A stretch of 64,000 bases of DNA. Origin: an uncultured SAR324 cluster bacterium (lineage in GTDB: Bacteria; SAR324; NAC60-12). Position numbers and translations under genes: made by a program. Below are positions 38,914 through 49,925 of the stretch, in pieces. Each line of letters opens with the position of its first letter. Position 1 is the first letter of the stretch. Below the pieces are notes generated by a model. That model saw only the letters and a list, made by a program, of their open reading frames with translations, ran no database searches and had not been told where the DNA came from. Location of the stretch: the NCBI GenBank assembly GCA_905182865.1, contig CAJJCY010000004.1, forward strand, positions 186,001 to 250,000, in the 5' to 3' direction.

Positions 38914-41900
38914 ATGGAAAAACGATCTGTGTCACTGGTAGATAAGTACACACTGAAAAAAGGTTATGCTTTCATGACTGGAATCCAGGCTCTGGTGCGC
39001 TTACCTTTGGTACAACGTGAACTGGATCTGAAAGCTGGACTTAACACTGCAGGTTATATCAGCGGTTATCGCGGTTCACCACTGGGTGGATATGATCAGC
39101 AATTGGAACTGAACACTAAACTGCTCAATGAATATCAAGTAAAATTTCAGCCAGGAGTGAATGAGGATCTGGCCGCGACAGCGCTTTGGGGAACGCAGCA
39201 GACGGAGTTGGGTGGAGAAGGAAAATATGACGGGGTTTTTGGGATTTGGTACGGCAAAGGCCCCGGAGTTGACCGTTCAGGTGATGCGCTAAGACATGCT
39301 AATTATGCGGGAACTTCAAAGTTTGGAGGGGTTTTGGCTCTAATGGGGGATGACCATACATGTGAATCTTCCACTACTTGTCATCAAAGTGAGTTAGCAA
39401 TGGTAGACGCCATGATTCCAATTCTTAATCCTTCTGGTGTTCAAGAAATAATAGACTTTGGGATAATAGGTTGGAAGCTTTCCCGATATAGTGGATGTTG
39501 GGTTGGTCTAAAGTGTGTTCATGATACAGTTGAAGCAACTGCTTCAATAAATGTTGATGTTGATCGAATCAAAATTGAAACCCCAAATAATTTTAATTTA
39601 CCCGCAGATGATTTAAATATTCGTTTTCCTGACACACCACAAGCTCAGGAGAAAAGAATGCACGAATACAAGATTGATGCAGTACGTGCATTTTGTAGGG
39701 CAAACAAACTGGATCGTGCGGTTTGGCATGGCGGCAGCGCGAAAATAGGTATTGTTACTGTTGGGAAATCATATCTTGATACTCGACTTGCTTTTGAAGA
39801 ACTGGGAATTGACGAAACGGAAGCAGAGCGTCTAGGTGTGCGTCTTTACAAGGTTGCTATGCCCTGGCCGCTTGAACCTGAAGGAATTCTTGAGTTTGCT
39901 GAAGGACTTGATTTGATCATTGTTGTGGAAGAAAAGCGTGCTCTAATTGAACCACAAATAAAAGAATTCCTTTACGATGTTTCTCGCCGTCCAAAAGTGA
40001 TTGGAAAAATAGATGAATCCGGAGAATCCTTGTTTCGTCCAGCTGGAGCGCTTGATGCAAACCACATTGCCGCAACAATTGCTCGCCGAATTTTGACTTT
40101 TCGGACAGATGAAAAGCTAAAAAAACGTTTGCAGGAAATGGAAATCCGCATGGACTCTTCACTGTTACCTCAGGAATCAATGGTGAGGTTGCCGTACTTT
40201 TGTTCCGGTTGTCCTCATAATACGTCCACAGTAGTTCCGGAAGGAAGCATTGCAATGGCGGGAATAGGGTGCCATTACATGGTGCAGTGGATGGACCGCA
40301 ACACTGAAACCTTTAGCCAAATGGGTGGTGAGGGTGCAATCTGGGTGGGGCAGGCACCGTTTAGCACACGAAAACATATTTTTCAAAATATTGGAGACGG
40401 TACTTATTTCCATTCCGGAACAATGGCAATCCGTGCAGCAGTATCTTCCGGAATAAACATTACCTACAAAATTTTGTTCAATGACGCAGTCGCCATGACC
40501 GGCGGACAAGGTTTTGATGGACCGATGACTGTTCAGAGCATTATTCAGCAGATGTATGCAGAAGGTGCAAAAAGGGTGGATGTAGTCAGTGATGAACCCG
40601 AAAAATTTACTCAAAGCTCCGGCATCCCGACAAACGTTAAGGTTTACGACCGCAAGGATTTGGATATTTTGCAGCGAGAATTACGTGAAATTGAAGGCGT
40701 GACGGTGCTGATTTACGAACAGGTTTGTGCTGCAGAAAAACGTCGGCGACGGAAACGCGGATTAATTCCGGATCCACCTCGCAGGATTTATATCAATGAT
40801 GATGTTTGTGAAGGGTGCGGAGATTGTGGTCTTAAATCAAATTGTGTTGCAGTTTTACCTCTTGAGACTCAATTTGGCAGAAAACGTATGATTGATCAGT
40901 CTGCCTGTAACAAGGATTACAGCTGTGTCAATGGTTTGTGTCCCAGTTTTGTGAGTGTCATTGGCGGAAAAATGAGGAAAAATGCTCCTTCTGCCAATAT
41001 GGATGTTGAATGGACCTCTTTGCCTGAACCAAAGCTACCTGTAATTAAAGGCACGTATAACATTGTTTTGACCGGAGTTGGAGGTACTGGAATTGTGACA
41101 ATAGGTGCTTTACTGGGAATGGCTGCACACCTTGAAAAAAAGGGAATTGGTGTTCTTGACATGATTGGATTGGCACAAAAAGGCGGTGCAGTTTTATCAC
41201 ATTTACGCATAGGAAAAAGTCCGGAAGATATTCATTCACCAAGGATTGCTTCTCAAGGGGCCGATTTGGTGATAGGAGGAGATTTGGTGGTGACAGGTGG
41301 ACATAAATCTCTTTCAGTCATAAAATCTGGACATACAAAACTTGTGATAAACAGTTATGAAATGATTACTGGTGATTTTACCAAAAATGCGGATATGCTT
41401 TTTCCAAGCCTAAAAATCAAACAGGCAATTCAGCAAACAGCTGGAACAGACAATACCGAATTCCTGGATGCATCACGCCTGGCAACTGCCTTGATTGGTG
41501 ATACTATTGCCACCAACATGTTTATGCTCGGCTTTGCTTTTCAACGAGGTTTAATTCCTTTGGAACGAAGTTCTATTGAACAGGCTATCGAAATCAACGG
41601 CATGTCAGTAGAGAGTAACAAACAGTCTTTTTTATGGGGCAGGAGGACAGCACATGATGGAAAACGCGTGTGGGAGATGACGGCCTCAATCGCAGAAGGT
41701 TTTCTTCTTGAGGAACCTCCTGAAGGATTGGATGAACTCATACAGCATCGTGCCGACGTCTTGACTGCATACCAGAATAAAGCTTATGCCAAGCATTATT
41801 TACAACTGGTGGAGCGTGTTCGGACCATTGAAACCGACCGTCTTCCAGGTAGTTTGTCCTTGACTGAGGCGGTAGCACGATATTATTTTAAATTACTTGC

Positions 41901-42402
41901 TTACAAAGATGAATATGAAGTAGCTCGTCTCTATACTAATGGAGATTTTCTGAAAAAAATACGAGGCCGTTTTGAAGGAAACTTTCGGTTGAAGCTGCAT
42001 TTAGCACCACCTTTGTTTTCTCATCGGGATTCACATACGGGGGAGCCGATCAAATCTACTTTTAGTTCATGGATTTTTCCTGTATTGAAAATGCTGTCGC
42101 GATTTAAGTTCCTGCGTGGAACTGCTTTTGATCTATTTGGAAAAACAAAGGAACGCCGAATGGAGCGGCAGTTAATTAAGGAGTACGAACAAACAATTAA
42201 GGAACTTCTGCTTGGACTGACAAAGAAAAACCACAATATAGCGCTGGAAATTGCAAAAATACCGGAACAGATTCGTGGTTACGATATGGTGAAACAACGA
42301 CATTTTGAAACCGCAAAGTCTAACGAAAAGAAATTACTGGCGAAATTCAGGGATTCTGCAAAAATCACAGTAGGTTTGAAAAGTAGTGAGCTGGTCAGTT
42401 AA
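38914..42402 (+). CDS. Indolepyruvate:ferredoxin oxidoreductase, fused alpha-beta type
   Basis: The 1162-residue polypeptide fuses the IorA-like and IorB-like parts, as in aerobic proteobacteria. It oxidatively decarboxylates aryl-2-oxo acids from aromatic amino acids to aryl-acyl-CoA. In order: N-terminal pyrimidine domain (SGYRGSPLGGYDQQLELN), ThDP domain with IGDGTYFHSGTMAIRAAV, a ferredoxin-like Cys cluster CEGCGDCGLKSNC followed by further Cys near CNKDYSC, the gamma domain (LTGVGGTGIVTIGALLGMAA) and a C-terminal DUF6537-like region. No coding break occurs over 3.5 kb. It is transcribed alone; the promoter must be within 38673-38913. The terminator at 42416 ends it. Confidence 0.94.
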   Translation: MEKRSVSLVDKYTLKKGYAFMTGIQALVRLPLVQRELDLKAGLNTAGYISGYRGSPLGGYDQQLELNTKLLNEYQVKFQPGVNEDLAATALWGTQQTELGGEGKYDGVFGIWYGKGPGVDRSGDALRHANYAGTSKFGGVLALMGDDHTCESSTTCHQSELAMVDAMIPILNPSGVQEIIDFGIIGWKLSRYSGCWVGLKCVHDTVEATASINVDVDRIKIETPNNFNLPADDLNIRFPDTPQAQEKRMHEYKIDAVRAFCRANKLDRAVWHGGSAKIGIVTVGKSYLDTRLAFEELGIDETEAERLGVRLYKVAMPWPLEPEGILEFAEGLDLIIVVEEKRALIEPQIKEFLYDVSRRPKVIGKIDESGESLFRPAGALDANHIAATIARRILTFRTDEKLKKRLQEMEIRMDSSLLPQESMVRLPYFCSGCPHNTSTVVPEGSIAMAGIGCHYMVQWMDRNTETFSQMGGEGAIWVGQAPFSTRKHIFQNIGDGTYFHSGTMAIRAAVSSGINITYKILFNDAVAMTGGQGFDGPMTVQSIIQQMYAEGAKRVDVVSDEPEKFTQSSGIPTNVKVYDRKDLDILQRELREIEGVTVLIYEQVCAAEKRRRRKRGLIPDPPRRIYINDDVCEGCGDCGLKSNCVAVLPLETQFGRKRMIDQSACNKDYSCVNGLCPSFVSVIGGKMRKNAPSANMDVEWTSLPEPKLPVIKGTYNIVLTGVGGTGIVTIGALLGMAAHLEKKGIGVLDMIGLAQKGGAVLSHLRIGKSPEDIHSPRIASQGADLVIGGDLVVTGGHKSLSVIKSGHTKLVINSYEMITGDFTKNADMLFPSLKIKQAIQQTAGTDNTEFLDASRLATALIGDTIATNMFMLGFAFQRGLIPLERSSIEQAIEINGMSVESNKQSFLWGRRTAHDGKRVWEMTASIAEGFLLEEPPEGLDELIQHRADVLTAYQNKAYAKHYLQLVERVRTIETDRLPGSLSLTEAVARYYFKLLAYKDEYEVARLYTNGDFLKKIRGRFEGNFRLKLHLAPPLFSHRDSHTGEPIKSTFSSWIFPVLKMLSRFKFLRGTAFDLFGKTKERRMERQLIKEYEQTIKELLLGLTKKNHNIALEIAKIPEQIRGYDMVKQRHFETAKSNEKKLLAKFRDSAKITVGLKSSELVS

Positions 42403-42415
42403 CTGCCAACAATAA

Positions 42416-42453
42416 TGCCTGGTAATCATACTCCACTCCCGGGCAGATTTTTT
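42416..42453 (+). terminator. Terminator of the indolepyruvate oxidoreductase gene
   Basis: TGCCTGG (42416-42422) pairs with CCGGGCA (42439-42445) at six of seven positions, with a long loop, and TTTTTT follows at 42448. The hairpin is moderate, but its place 14 bases after the stop is right. Confidence 0.55.
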
Positions 42454-42470
42454 GTTCACGAGTTATACTG

Positions 42471-44981
42471 TCAGCGAACTTTTTTGCCTTGTAATTCAAC
42501 TGTAACGGCCTCAAGTCCCCAAATATCTTTTGCGTATTCGGCAATAGTACGATCACTGGAAAACTTACCTGATCCAGCTGTGTTCAAAATTGACATTCTT
42601 GTCCAGGTATTCTGATCTTTCCAGGTATTCATCACCTTCTGCCGGCATTCATCATAGCTCGCAAAATCTTCGAGCAGCATGTATTTATCCTCAAAAACCA
42701 GTGAGTTGTAGAGATCATTGTATAGATGTGGCTTGTCTCGGTTAAAATATCCTGTGTTGATCATCGAAAGCGCTTCTATCAATCCGGAATTATTTTTATA
42801 TGAAACTCTGGGATTGTAACCGGATTTTGCCAAAATACTAACTTCATCCGAACTTAAACCGAAAGTGAAAATATTTTCCCTACCGACTTCTTCTGCAATC
42901 TCGATATTTGCACCATCCATGGTCCCCTGTATTAGGGCTCCATTTAAAATAAATTTCATGTTTCCGGTACCTGAGGCTTCAGTACCAGCAGTTGAAATGT
43001 GCTGAGAAATATCTGTTGCTGGGATTATTTTTTCTGCAACAGAGACATTATAATTTGGTACAAAAACAAGATTTAAACGCCCCTGCACTGCAGGATCACT
43101 ATTGATAACACGCGCCACATCGTTGGCTAAGTTTATGATGAGTTTTGCCATGTAATAACCTGGTGCTGCTTTACCGGCTAACAAAATTGTCCGTGGAACG
43201 AAAGGAAGGTCAGGATTCTTCAGGATTTTGTTGTAAAGATAAGTCACATGCAAAATATTCAGTAATTGCCGCTTGTATTCATGGATCCTCTTTATCTGGA
43301 CATCAAATAGTGATTCAGGATCGATTATTACTCCACTGGTCTGCTTAAGCCAATTTGCCAGTTGCTCCTTTTTTATACGCTTGACTGAGCGCCATGCTTC
43401 CTGGAATTCAGGATCATCTGCAAATGGTTCCAGTTTCCTTAATTTCTGTAAATCTGTAATCCAGTCACCGCCAATTTTTTTTGAGATTAATTCAGATAAT
43501 TCCGGATTTATGTTTCGCAGCCAAAGTCTGGGTGTAATACCGTTAGTTTTGTTTTGGAAACGTTCAGGAAACAGTTTGTAAAAATCTTTAAAAATTGTAG
43601 TTTTCAGCAATTCTGTATGAAGCTCCGCTACACCGTTAATTGTGTGACTTCCAACGATTGAAAGATAAGGCATACGGATTTGTTTGTGATCATTTTCCTC
43701 AATAAAGGAAATTCTTTGTAATAAATCTGCGTCATCCGGATATTTTTTTTTCACACTTTCCAAAAATAAATCATTTATTTCATAAATAATTTCAAGGTGA
43801 CGCGGCAGCAAACGTCCCATCAAATCAACGGACCAGCGCTCCAATGCTTCCGGAAGGACAGTGTGGTTTGTATAGGCGAAAACACGAGTGGTGATAGCCC
43901 AGGCCTCATTCCATTCCAAACATTCCTCATCCACAAAAATACGCATCAATTCCGGAATTGCAATTGAGGGATGAGTGTCATTGAGCTGAATTGAAACATG
44001 TTCCGGAAATTTATCAAAAGTCTCCGAATGCACCTTGAAACGTAGAATGATGTCCTGCAGTGAAGCTGCTACGAAAAAATACTGCTGCTTAAGCCTCAAT
44101 TCTTTTCCGGAAAATCCTTGATCGTTCGGATACAATACTTTTGAAATGGTACCGCTACGCTGTGTTTCCTCAACTGCCTGAATATAGTCGCCGCTGTTAA
44201 ATAATTGGAAATCAAAACTTTTTGAAGGTTTGGCCGACCAAAGACGTAAATTATTAACTGTATGATTTCCAAATCCGGCAATGGGAACATCGTAAGCCAT
44301 TGCCAACACTTCTTCTGTTTCTACCCATTTGCGGGACAATTTACCTTTCTCATTCGTATATTTTTTTACACGACCAAAAAAATGGACAGGATAAACCACT
44401 TCCCATCGAGGAATTTCCCAGGGGTATCCCTCTTCCAACCAGTTGTCTGGAGCCTCCACCTGTGCCCCATTTTCAAATTGCTGTTTGAATATCCCGAATT
44501 CATAGCGGATTCCATATCCATGTGCAGGCAGTTGCAAAGTCGCCATTGATTCCAGAAAACAGGCAGCGAGTCTCCCCAGACCACCGTTGCCTAAACCTGC
44601 ATCATGTTCAAGCTCCTGCAGTTCTTCAAGATCATAACCGATTTTCCGGATTGCATCTTCACCAGCCTGGCTGATGCCCAGGTTGAGCAAATTGTTATTT
44701 AAACTTCTGCCGATCAGATATTCCAGGGAAAAATAATTGACTTGTTTACATTTCTTTTTGTGGTAGGTTTGCTGTGTATCGTTCCAGAACTCAACCAGCC
44801 GGTCCCGGATTGACAGGGCGAAACTCCGGTAGACATCAAAATCTTTTGCAGTAAACCGATTTTTACATTGCGAGAATTCAAGATGATTTGCAATAGATTC
44901 GATCAACCCCTCCCGGTCCATTGAACGGTACGTGGCAACCAATTCCCAAATATTCTCCATTTCTTTTCGTGTCTGCGGCAT
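42471..44981 (-). CDS. glgP: Glycogen phosphorylase
   Basis: The protein has 836 residues, typical for bacterial and eukaryotic alpha-glucan phosphorylases. It releases glucose-1-phosphate from the non-reducing ends of glycogen. Visible marks are the N-terminal YFSLEYLIGRSLNNNL, GNGGLGRLAACFLESMATL near residue 115, the sugar-phosphate region RIHEYKRQLLN and the PLP-lysine signature EASGTGNMKFILNGALIQG. It lies 55 bases after glgB, so the two make one glycogen operon. glgA and glgC are not in the window. Confidence 0.96.
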   Translation of the reverse strand: MPQTRKEMENIWELVATYRSMDREGLIESIANHLEFSQCKNRFTAKDFDVYRSFALSIRDRLVEFWNDTQQTYHKKKCKQVNYFSLEYLIGRSLNNNLLNLGISQAGEDAIRKIGYDLEELQELEHDAGLGNGGLGRLAACFLESMATLQLPAHGYGIRYEFGIFKQQFENGAQVEAPDNWLEEGYPWEIPRWEVVYPVHFFGRVKKYTNEKGKLSRKWVETEEVLAMAYDVPIAGFGNHTVNNLRLWSAKPSKSFDFQLFNSGDYIQAVEETQRSGTISKVLYPNDQGFSGKELRLKQQYFFVAASLQDIILRFKVHSETFDKFPEHVSIQLNDTHPSIAIPELMRIFVDEECLEWNEAWAITTRVFAYTNHTVLPEALERWSVDLMGRLLPRHLEIIYEINDLFLESVKKKYPDDADLLQRISFIEENDHKQIRMPYLSIVGSHTINGVAELHTELLKTTIFKDFYKLFPERFQNKTNGITPRLWLRNINPELSELISKKIGGDWITDLQKLRKLEPFADDPEFQEAWRSVKRIKKEQLANWLKQTSGVIIDPESLFDVQIKRIHEYKRQLLNILHVTYLYNKILKNPDLPFVPRTILLAGKAAPGYYMAKLIINLANDVARVINSDPAVQGRLNLVFVPNYNVSVAEKIIPATDISQHISTAGTEASGTGNMKFILNGALIQGTMDGANIEIAEEVGRENIFTFGLSSDEVSILAKSGYNPRVSYKNNSGLIEALSMINTGYFNRDKPHLYNDLYNSLVFEDKYMLLEDFASYDECRQKVMNTWKDQNTWTRMSILNTAGSGKFSSDRTIAEYAKDIWGLEAVTVELQGKKVR

Positions 44982-45036
44982 TCTTTTTGGTTTTATATAT
45001 TTTGAGGGTTAGTTATGGTTTTTTGGTAGGCCTGGA

Positions 45037-47268
45037 TTACATGCCTGCCATTTTCTCAAAAACCAAACATCCAAGCGGAGGCAAATTAACTGTGGCCCGG
45101 TACGGCTGACCTTGCCACATCTGGGGGCTAGTGATGATTTTCTTCTGTTGGTTGTATCCGGATCCACCAAATTTTGGATCATCTGTGTCCAATAATTTTA
45201 TGTAATGACCAGATTCCGGAAATCCAGTCAAATAATCATCACGTGGTACTGGTGTGAAATTGAAAATAAAAACTAAATCTGGATCGGATACTTCATCTGA
45301 ACTTCTGCGGATGAACGATAAAACGCTGTTGTCTTGATCATGATGATCAATCCATTGAAAGCCTGTCTTCTCAAAATCGTTGGTGAACAATGTAGGTTTA
45401 CTGAGATAGAAATGATTAAGGGTCAGGACATATTCCTGTAATTTTTGATGCTCTGGAAATTGCGTTAAATGCCAATCTAAGCTGCGGTTTTCACTCCACT
45501 CGTCCCTTTGTCCAAACTCTGTTCCCATGAATGTCAGTTGCTTTCCAGGATGTGCCATTTGAAAAGCGAGATACATTCGCAATCCAGCAAAATTTTGCCA
45601 GTTGTCACCTGGCATTTTACTAAGCATTGAACGCTTTCCGTGAACCACTTCATCGTGAGAGAGAGCAAGTACGAAATTTTCGGTAAAGGCATACATCAAT
45701 GAAAATGTGATCAAATGATGATCGTATTTGCGGTGCACCGGATCTTTTTCAATGTATCTCAGAGTGTCATTCATCCAGCCCATGTTCCACTTTAGATTGA
45801 ACCCTAAACCTCCTGTATATGTGGGATGACTCACACCGCTCCAGGCGGTAGATTCTTCTGCAATTGAGAGAATTCCAGGATGGTAATGAAACAGCGTTTC
45901 ATGAAGCTGCTTCAAAAATTCTACTGCATCAATATTTTCACGACCACCATGTCTATTTTTAACCCATTGCCCTTCCTTTCTATTGTAATCCAAATACAGC
46001 ATTGCGGCGACTGCGTCTACTCTTATGCCGTCAATATGATATTCGTCGAACCAAAATAAAGCATTACTAATCAGAAAGTTACGAACTTCGTTACGCTCAT
46101 AATTAAAAATTAGCGTGCCCCATTCTTTGTGCTCACCCTGACGTGGATCTTCATGTTCATAAAGTGCAGTTCCGTCAAAACCTGCAAGACCATGAGAGTC
46201 TTTAGGAAAGTGCCCTGGAACCCAATCCAGAATCACGCCTAATCCGGATGTATGGCAGCGGTCCACAAATTCCATGAACTCATGTGGTGTACCAAAACGA
46301 GAAGTAGGCGCAAAATAACCGGTAACCTGATAACCCCATGAACCGTCTAAAGGATGCTCTGCTACAGGCATCAATTCAAGGTGCGTGTAGCCCATTTCAA
46401 CCGCGTATGGTATCAAGCGGTCAGCCAGCTCCGGATAGGACAACGAACGGTTGTCCTCCTCCGGAACCCTCTGCCAGGAACCTAAATGCACTTCGTAAAC
46501 ATTGATCGGCTGCCGGAGAGGGTCTCGATTTTCTCGTTCTTCCAGCCATTTTTGGTCTTGCCACCGAAAACCGTTCAATTCTGTTACTACTGAAGCCGTT
46601 GAAGGACGCTGTTCTGCAGTAAAAGCAACGGGATCACTCTTTAATAAAATTTCGTTTTGTCCGGTTTTAATTTCATACTTGTAGAGCATTCCTGCAGCTA
46701 CCTCAGGAATAAAGAGTTCCCAAATACCGGAGTCTCCGAAAATTTGCATGGGATGCTTTCGTCCGTCCCAATAATTGAAATCTCCAACAATACTCACACG
46801 CTTTGCGTTTGGTGCCCAGACAGCGAACAGTGTTCCTGGAACACCATCAATTTCTAAGGGATGTGCACCAAGTTTGTGGTAAATTCTATGGTGATTCCCC
46901 TCAGCAAAGAGAAGTTGATCGTATTCTGTAAGTTGTGTAGAGAAATAATATGGATCGAACCGAATATGTTCATTTCCGTTTTTGTAGGAAATTTTCAAAC
47001 GATAAGGCTTCAGTTCCGGACGCGGAGGTATTTTCAGTTCAAATATACCTTCTGGGTGAATTCGTTTTAATGAGGTAGCATTAGCTTCCGTCTCGTTTTC
47101 CCAGAAAAGCGAAACCTTTTTAGCATCCGGTTCAAGAACACGTACAATCCAAACTTGCTGTTTATTTGTCTGACGTACTTCGTGAAAGCCGAGAACGGAG
47201 CGTGGTTCATGGGAATCACCTTGCAAAAGCTGCTTGATGGTTTTCTTGGATAAAGTAAGTTCAGCCAT
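45037..47268 (-). CDS. glgB: 1,4-alpha-glucan branching enzyme
   Basis: The 743-residue protein has the complete bacterial GlgB plan: an N1 carbohydrate-binding domain, an N2 CBM48 (ELFIPEVAAGMLYKYEI) and a GH13 catalytic barrel. Catalytic Asp is in DGIRVDAVAAMLYLDY, catalytic Glu in GILSIAEESTAWSGVS and the third acid region in NFVLALSHDEVVHGK. A C-terminal all-beta domain closes it. It adds alpha-1,6 branches to glycogen. It is first in the glgB-glgP transcript. The divergent region to fcl (47269-47513) holds the promoters. Confidence 0.96.
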   Translation of the reverse strand: MAELTLSKKTIKQLLQGDSHEPRSVLGFHEVRQTNKQQVWIVRVLEPDAKKVSLFWENETEANATSLKRIHPEGIFELKIPPRPELKPYRLKISYKNGNEHIRFDPYYFSTQLTEYDQLLFAEGNHHRIYHKLGAHPLEIDGVPGTLFAVWAPNAKRVSIVGDFNYWDGRKHPMQIFGDSGIWELFIPEVAAGMLYKYEIKTGQNEILLKSDPVAFTAEQRPSTASVVTELNGFRWQDQKWLEERENRDPLRQPINVYEVHLGSWQRVPEEDNRSLSYPELADRLIPYAVEMGYTHLELMPVAEHPLDGSWGYQVTGYFAPTSRFGTPHEFMEFVDRCHTSGLGVILDWVPGHFPKDSHGLAGFDGTALYEHEDPRQGEHKEWGTLIFNYERNEVRNFLISNALFWFDEYHIDGIRVDAVAAMLYLDYNRKEGQWVKNRHGGRENIDAVEFLKQLHETLFHYHPGILSIAEESTAWSGVSHPTYTGGLGFNLKWNMGWMNDTLRYIEKDPVHRKYDHHLITFSLMYAFTENFVLALSHDEVVHGKRSMLSKMPGDNWQNFAGLRMYLAFQMAHPGKQLTFMGTEFGQRDEWSENRSLDWHLTQFPEHQKLQEYVLTLNHFYLSKPTLFTNDFEKTGFQWIDHHDQDNSVLSFIRRSSDEVSDPDLVFIFNFTPVPRDDYLTGFPESGHYIKLLDTDDPKFGGSGYNQQKKIITSPQMWQGQPYRATVNLPPLGCLVFEKMAGM

Positions 47269-47513
47269 TTTGAGTATGTTGTGAAAAGATCAATTTTCTA
47301 ACAGCTTATTCTCATATAAAAGATGCTTCTGAGCAAGCTATCTTTTGTGGACAAATCTAGTTGATTCTGATTTGAATATAGTCCAATGCTAATTGATTGA
47401 TCATAAACTACGAAGTTCGCAAAAAGCTTGTATCCTAGAGAAAAATAGTTATTATATGGATTTGCATGAAAGAGAAATAAAAATAAAAAACTGAAAAAAT
47501 AAATGATTTACCA

Positions 47514-48437
47514 ATGAAAATTAATTCTCGTATTTATGTTGCAGGACATCGTGGTCTGGTTGGTTCTGCAATCTACAGGTTACTCAAAAAGAGAGGATTT
47601 GAAAACCTTATTATCCGCACTCATTCCGAACTGGAACTGATGGATGCAGTGGCAGTTCAGAATTTTTTTGAGGAAACAAAACCCGAATTTGTTTTTCTTG
47701 CTGCAGCAAAAGTAGGAGGTATTCACGCAAACAGTACTTATCCTGCTGATTTTATGCGTGAAAATTTATTAGTTCAAACGAATGTTATTCACGAATCATG
47801 GAGGAATGATGTAGAAAAATTAATGTTTTTAGGCAGTTCATGCATCTATCCCAAACTATGTCCTCAACCAATTAGTGAGAAGTCTTTACTGACTGGTGAA
47901 TTAGAACCAACGAATGAGGCATATGCTCTCGCAAAAATTGCTGGTATCAAAACCTGTCAAAGTTACAATCAGCAGTACGGTACAAATTTTATTTCTGCAA
48001 TGCCAACCAATCTTTATGGAATCAACGACAACTTTCATCCGGAAAACTCCCACGTGCTGCCGGCCTTGATACGGAGATTTCATGAAGCAAAACTCGCCGA
48101 TTCAGAGTCGGTCAGCATCTGGGGGACAGGAAATCCAAGGCGTGAATTTTTGCATTCAGATGATCTTGCAGATGCGGTTTTGTTTCTGATGGAAAATTAT
48201 AATGATTCTGAAATAGTCAACGTCGGCTGCGGTGAAGATCAAACGATCAGGGTTTTGGCAGAAACGATCAGTGAGGTCGTTGGCTATTCCGGGTCCTTGG
48301 TATTTGACTCGTCACGTCCGGATGGTACTCCGCAAAAGATGCTGGATATTTCCAAAATACGTGTTCTGGGCTGGAGACCAGAAATTACTTTAAAAAATGG
48401 ACTTAAACAGGTTTATCAGTGGTATACAGAGCAGTAA
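47514..48437 (+). CDS. fcl: GDP-L-fucose synthase
   Basis: The 307-residue protein is a short-chain dehydrogenase-fold epimerase-reductase. The NADP-binding start [17 protein letters not shown], the catalytic [18 protein letters not shown] and the Tyr-Lys pair in [13 protein letters not shown] are all as in GDP-fucose synthases. It converts GDP-4-keto-6-deoxymannose to GDP-L-fucose for surface polysaccharide. The preceding enzyme, Gmd, is not in the window, but manC (57493), which makes GDP-mannose, is 9 kb away. It stops 21 bases from convergent hemN. Confidence 0.93.
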   Translation: MKINSRIYVAGHRGLVGSAIYRLLKKRGFENLIIRTHSELELMDAVAVQNFFEETKPEFVFLAAAKVGGIHANSTYPADFMRENLLVQTNVIHESWRNDVEKLMFLGSSCIYPKLCPQPISEKSLLTGELEPTNEAYALAKIAGIKTCQSYNQQYGTNFISAMPTNLYGINDNFHPENSHVLPALIRRFHEAKLADSESVSIWGTGNPRREFLHSDDLADAVLFLMENYNDSEIVNVGCGEDQTIRVLAETISEVVGYSGSLVFDSSRPDGTPQKMLDISKIRVLGWRPEITLKNGLKQVYQWYTEQ

Positions 48438-48458
48438 TTTTCTGCTACATGATTATTA

Positions 48459-49841
48459 TTATACTGTTTTGGAAAAATGTTGATTTGCACTTTCTTCAAG
48501 ATACCTGTCAAAAGGCATGGCCAGGTTCCTGGTAAATAGTATTCCCACAGGTGTCAGCTCAATTTTTTCTAAACTTAATTTCACTAGTCCTTCCTGTTTG
48601 AATTGTTCCAGTTTTTTCCAGGCCTGAGAAAAATGATCCTGAAATATTATTTTATAACGTGTTTCAAAATCCGTAATTGAAATTTCTCCATGACACATCA
48701 GAGTTTCAATTAGATCACGACGTAACAGATCTTCTTCATCCAGAATCATTCCTTTGCGAGGTATAAGCTTTTTTTCTGTGGCTTCGTTCATGTATTGATC
48801 AATTTCTTTCGTGTTCTGCCAGTAACTGTCTCCAAAATCTGAAATTGCAGATACGCCCACACCTATCTGAGCCATGTTGTGCAGAGTTGTGTAGCCCATG
48901 AAATTTCGATGCAGAGTTCTGTTTTTTGCTGCAAGAGCAAGTTCATCTGTGGGAAGCGCATAGTGATCCATACCGATCATTACATATCCTGCCTCATCCA
49001 AAAAGCGGATAGTTTCCAGATATATTGCTATTTTCTCTTCAGGAGAAGGTAAATCTTTCTCCCTGATTGCACGCTTATGTGTTTTGAACATTCCGGGTAA
49101 ATAGGCAAAGCTGTAAATCGCCAGCCGATCCGGGCGCATTTTATAGACTTCTTCAAGGGTTTTTCTAAAACTCTGTCTTGTTTGCAGCGGCAGTCCGTAT
49201 ATCAGATCCATATTTATACTTTTATAACCTAGATTACGGGCAGTTTCCAATGTCCTCCATGACTGTTCCACTGTCTGATTTCGATTAATTGCTTGTTGAA
49301 TTGCCGGATCCAAATCCTGTACTCCAAAACTGATCCTCCGGAAACCAAGTTCATAAAGCAGTTCCAGTTGTTTGTTAGTAGTTACCCTAGGATCGGCCTC
49401 CAAGGCCCATTCTCCATCTTCTTGTACATCAAAGCAGGAGTGGATCATCTCAACTACTCTTCGGAGTTGTGAATGGTTAAGATAAGTCGGAGTTCCTCCT
49501 CCAAAATGAACTTGTGCTATTTTTTTTCGAACGCCCAGGAGTTTAGCTACACCGGCTATTTCCTGGTCAAGAGCATCGAGATATCTCTCGACTATATCCT
49601 GATTGTTGGTGATATTTTTATTGCAGCCGCAAAAAGTACAGAGTTGGCGGCAAAAAGGTATATGCAGGTAGAGAGAAATCGGTTTCTCATTTAGCCCTTC
49701 TTTTTGCAAACAGGCTGCATAATCCTCGGAAAAATATCCTTCGCTCCAGACAGGAACAGTTGGATAACTGGTATAACGTGGTCCCGGTCTATTGTAACGC
49801 TGAATGATCTCCGGTGTAACTGCAAGCAGGTCTGTTGTCAT
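48459..49841 (-). CDS. hemN: Oxygen-independent coproporphyrinogen III oxidase
   Basis: The 460-residue protein is a radical-SAM enzyme. The 4Fe-4S motif is YLHIPFCRQLCTFCGCNKN (Cys-x3-Cys-x2-Cys, plus the following Cys that is characteristic of true HemN). QVHFGGGTPTYLNH is the SAM-binding GGGTP, and the C-terminal HemN domain ends the protein. The N-terminal RYNRPGPRYTSYPTVPVWSE is diagnostic of HemN rather than HemW. It makes protoporphyrinogen IX for heme when oxygen is low. The gene is alone between fcl and znuB. Confidence 0.95.
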   Translation of the reverse strand: MTTDLLAVTPEIIQRYNRPGPRYTSYPTVPVWSEGYFSEDYAACLQKEGLNEKPISLYLHIPFCRQLCTFCGCNKNITNNQDIVERYLDALDQEIAGVAKLLGVRKKIAQVHFGGGTPTYLNHSQLRRVVEMIHSCFDVQEDGEWALEADPRVTTNKQLELLYELGFRRISFGVQDLDPAIQQAINRNQTVEQSWRTLETARNLGYKSINMDLIYGLPLQTRQSFRKTLEEVYKMRPDRLAIYSFAYLPGMFKTHKRAIREKDLPSPEEKIAIYLETIRFLDEAGYVMIGMDHYALPTDELALAAKNRTLHRNFMGYTTLHNMAQIGVGVSAISDFGDSYWQNTKEIDQYMNEATEKKLIPRKGMILDEEDLLRRDLIETLMCHGEISITDFETRYKIIFQDHFSQAWKKLEQFKQEGLVKLSLEKIELTPVGILFTRNLAMPFDRYLEESANQHFSKTV

Positions 49842-49925
49842 TTTTGTATAGCGGATTTTTATTTATTTTCTTTACTAAAGAATGATGCCGTTTTAAAACC
49901 AGTGCCAAGAATCTTTAAACAATTT

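Noticed and set aside
40177..40614. 145-residue antisense frame in the oxidoreductase gene
   Set aside because: It lies opposite the conserved ThDP domain and is Cys/His-rich, typical of shadows.
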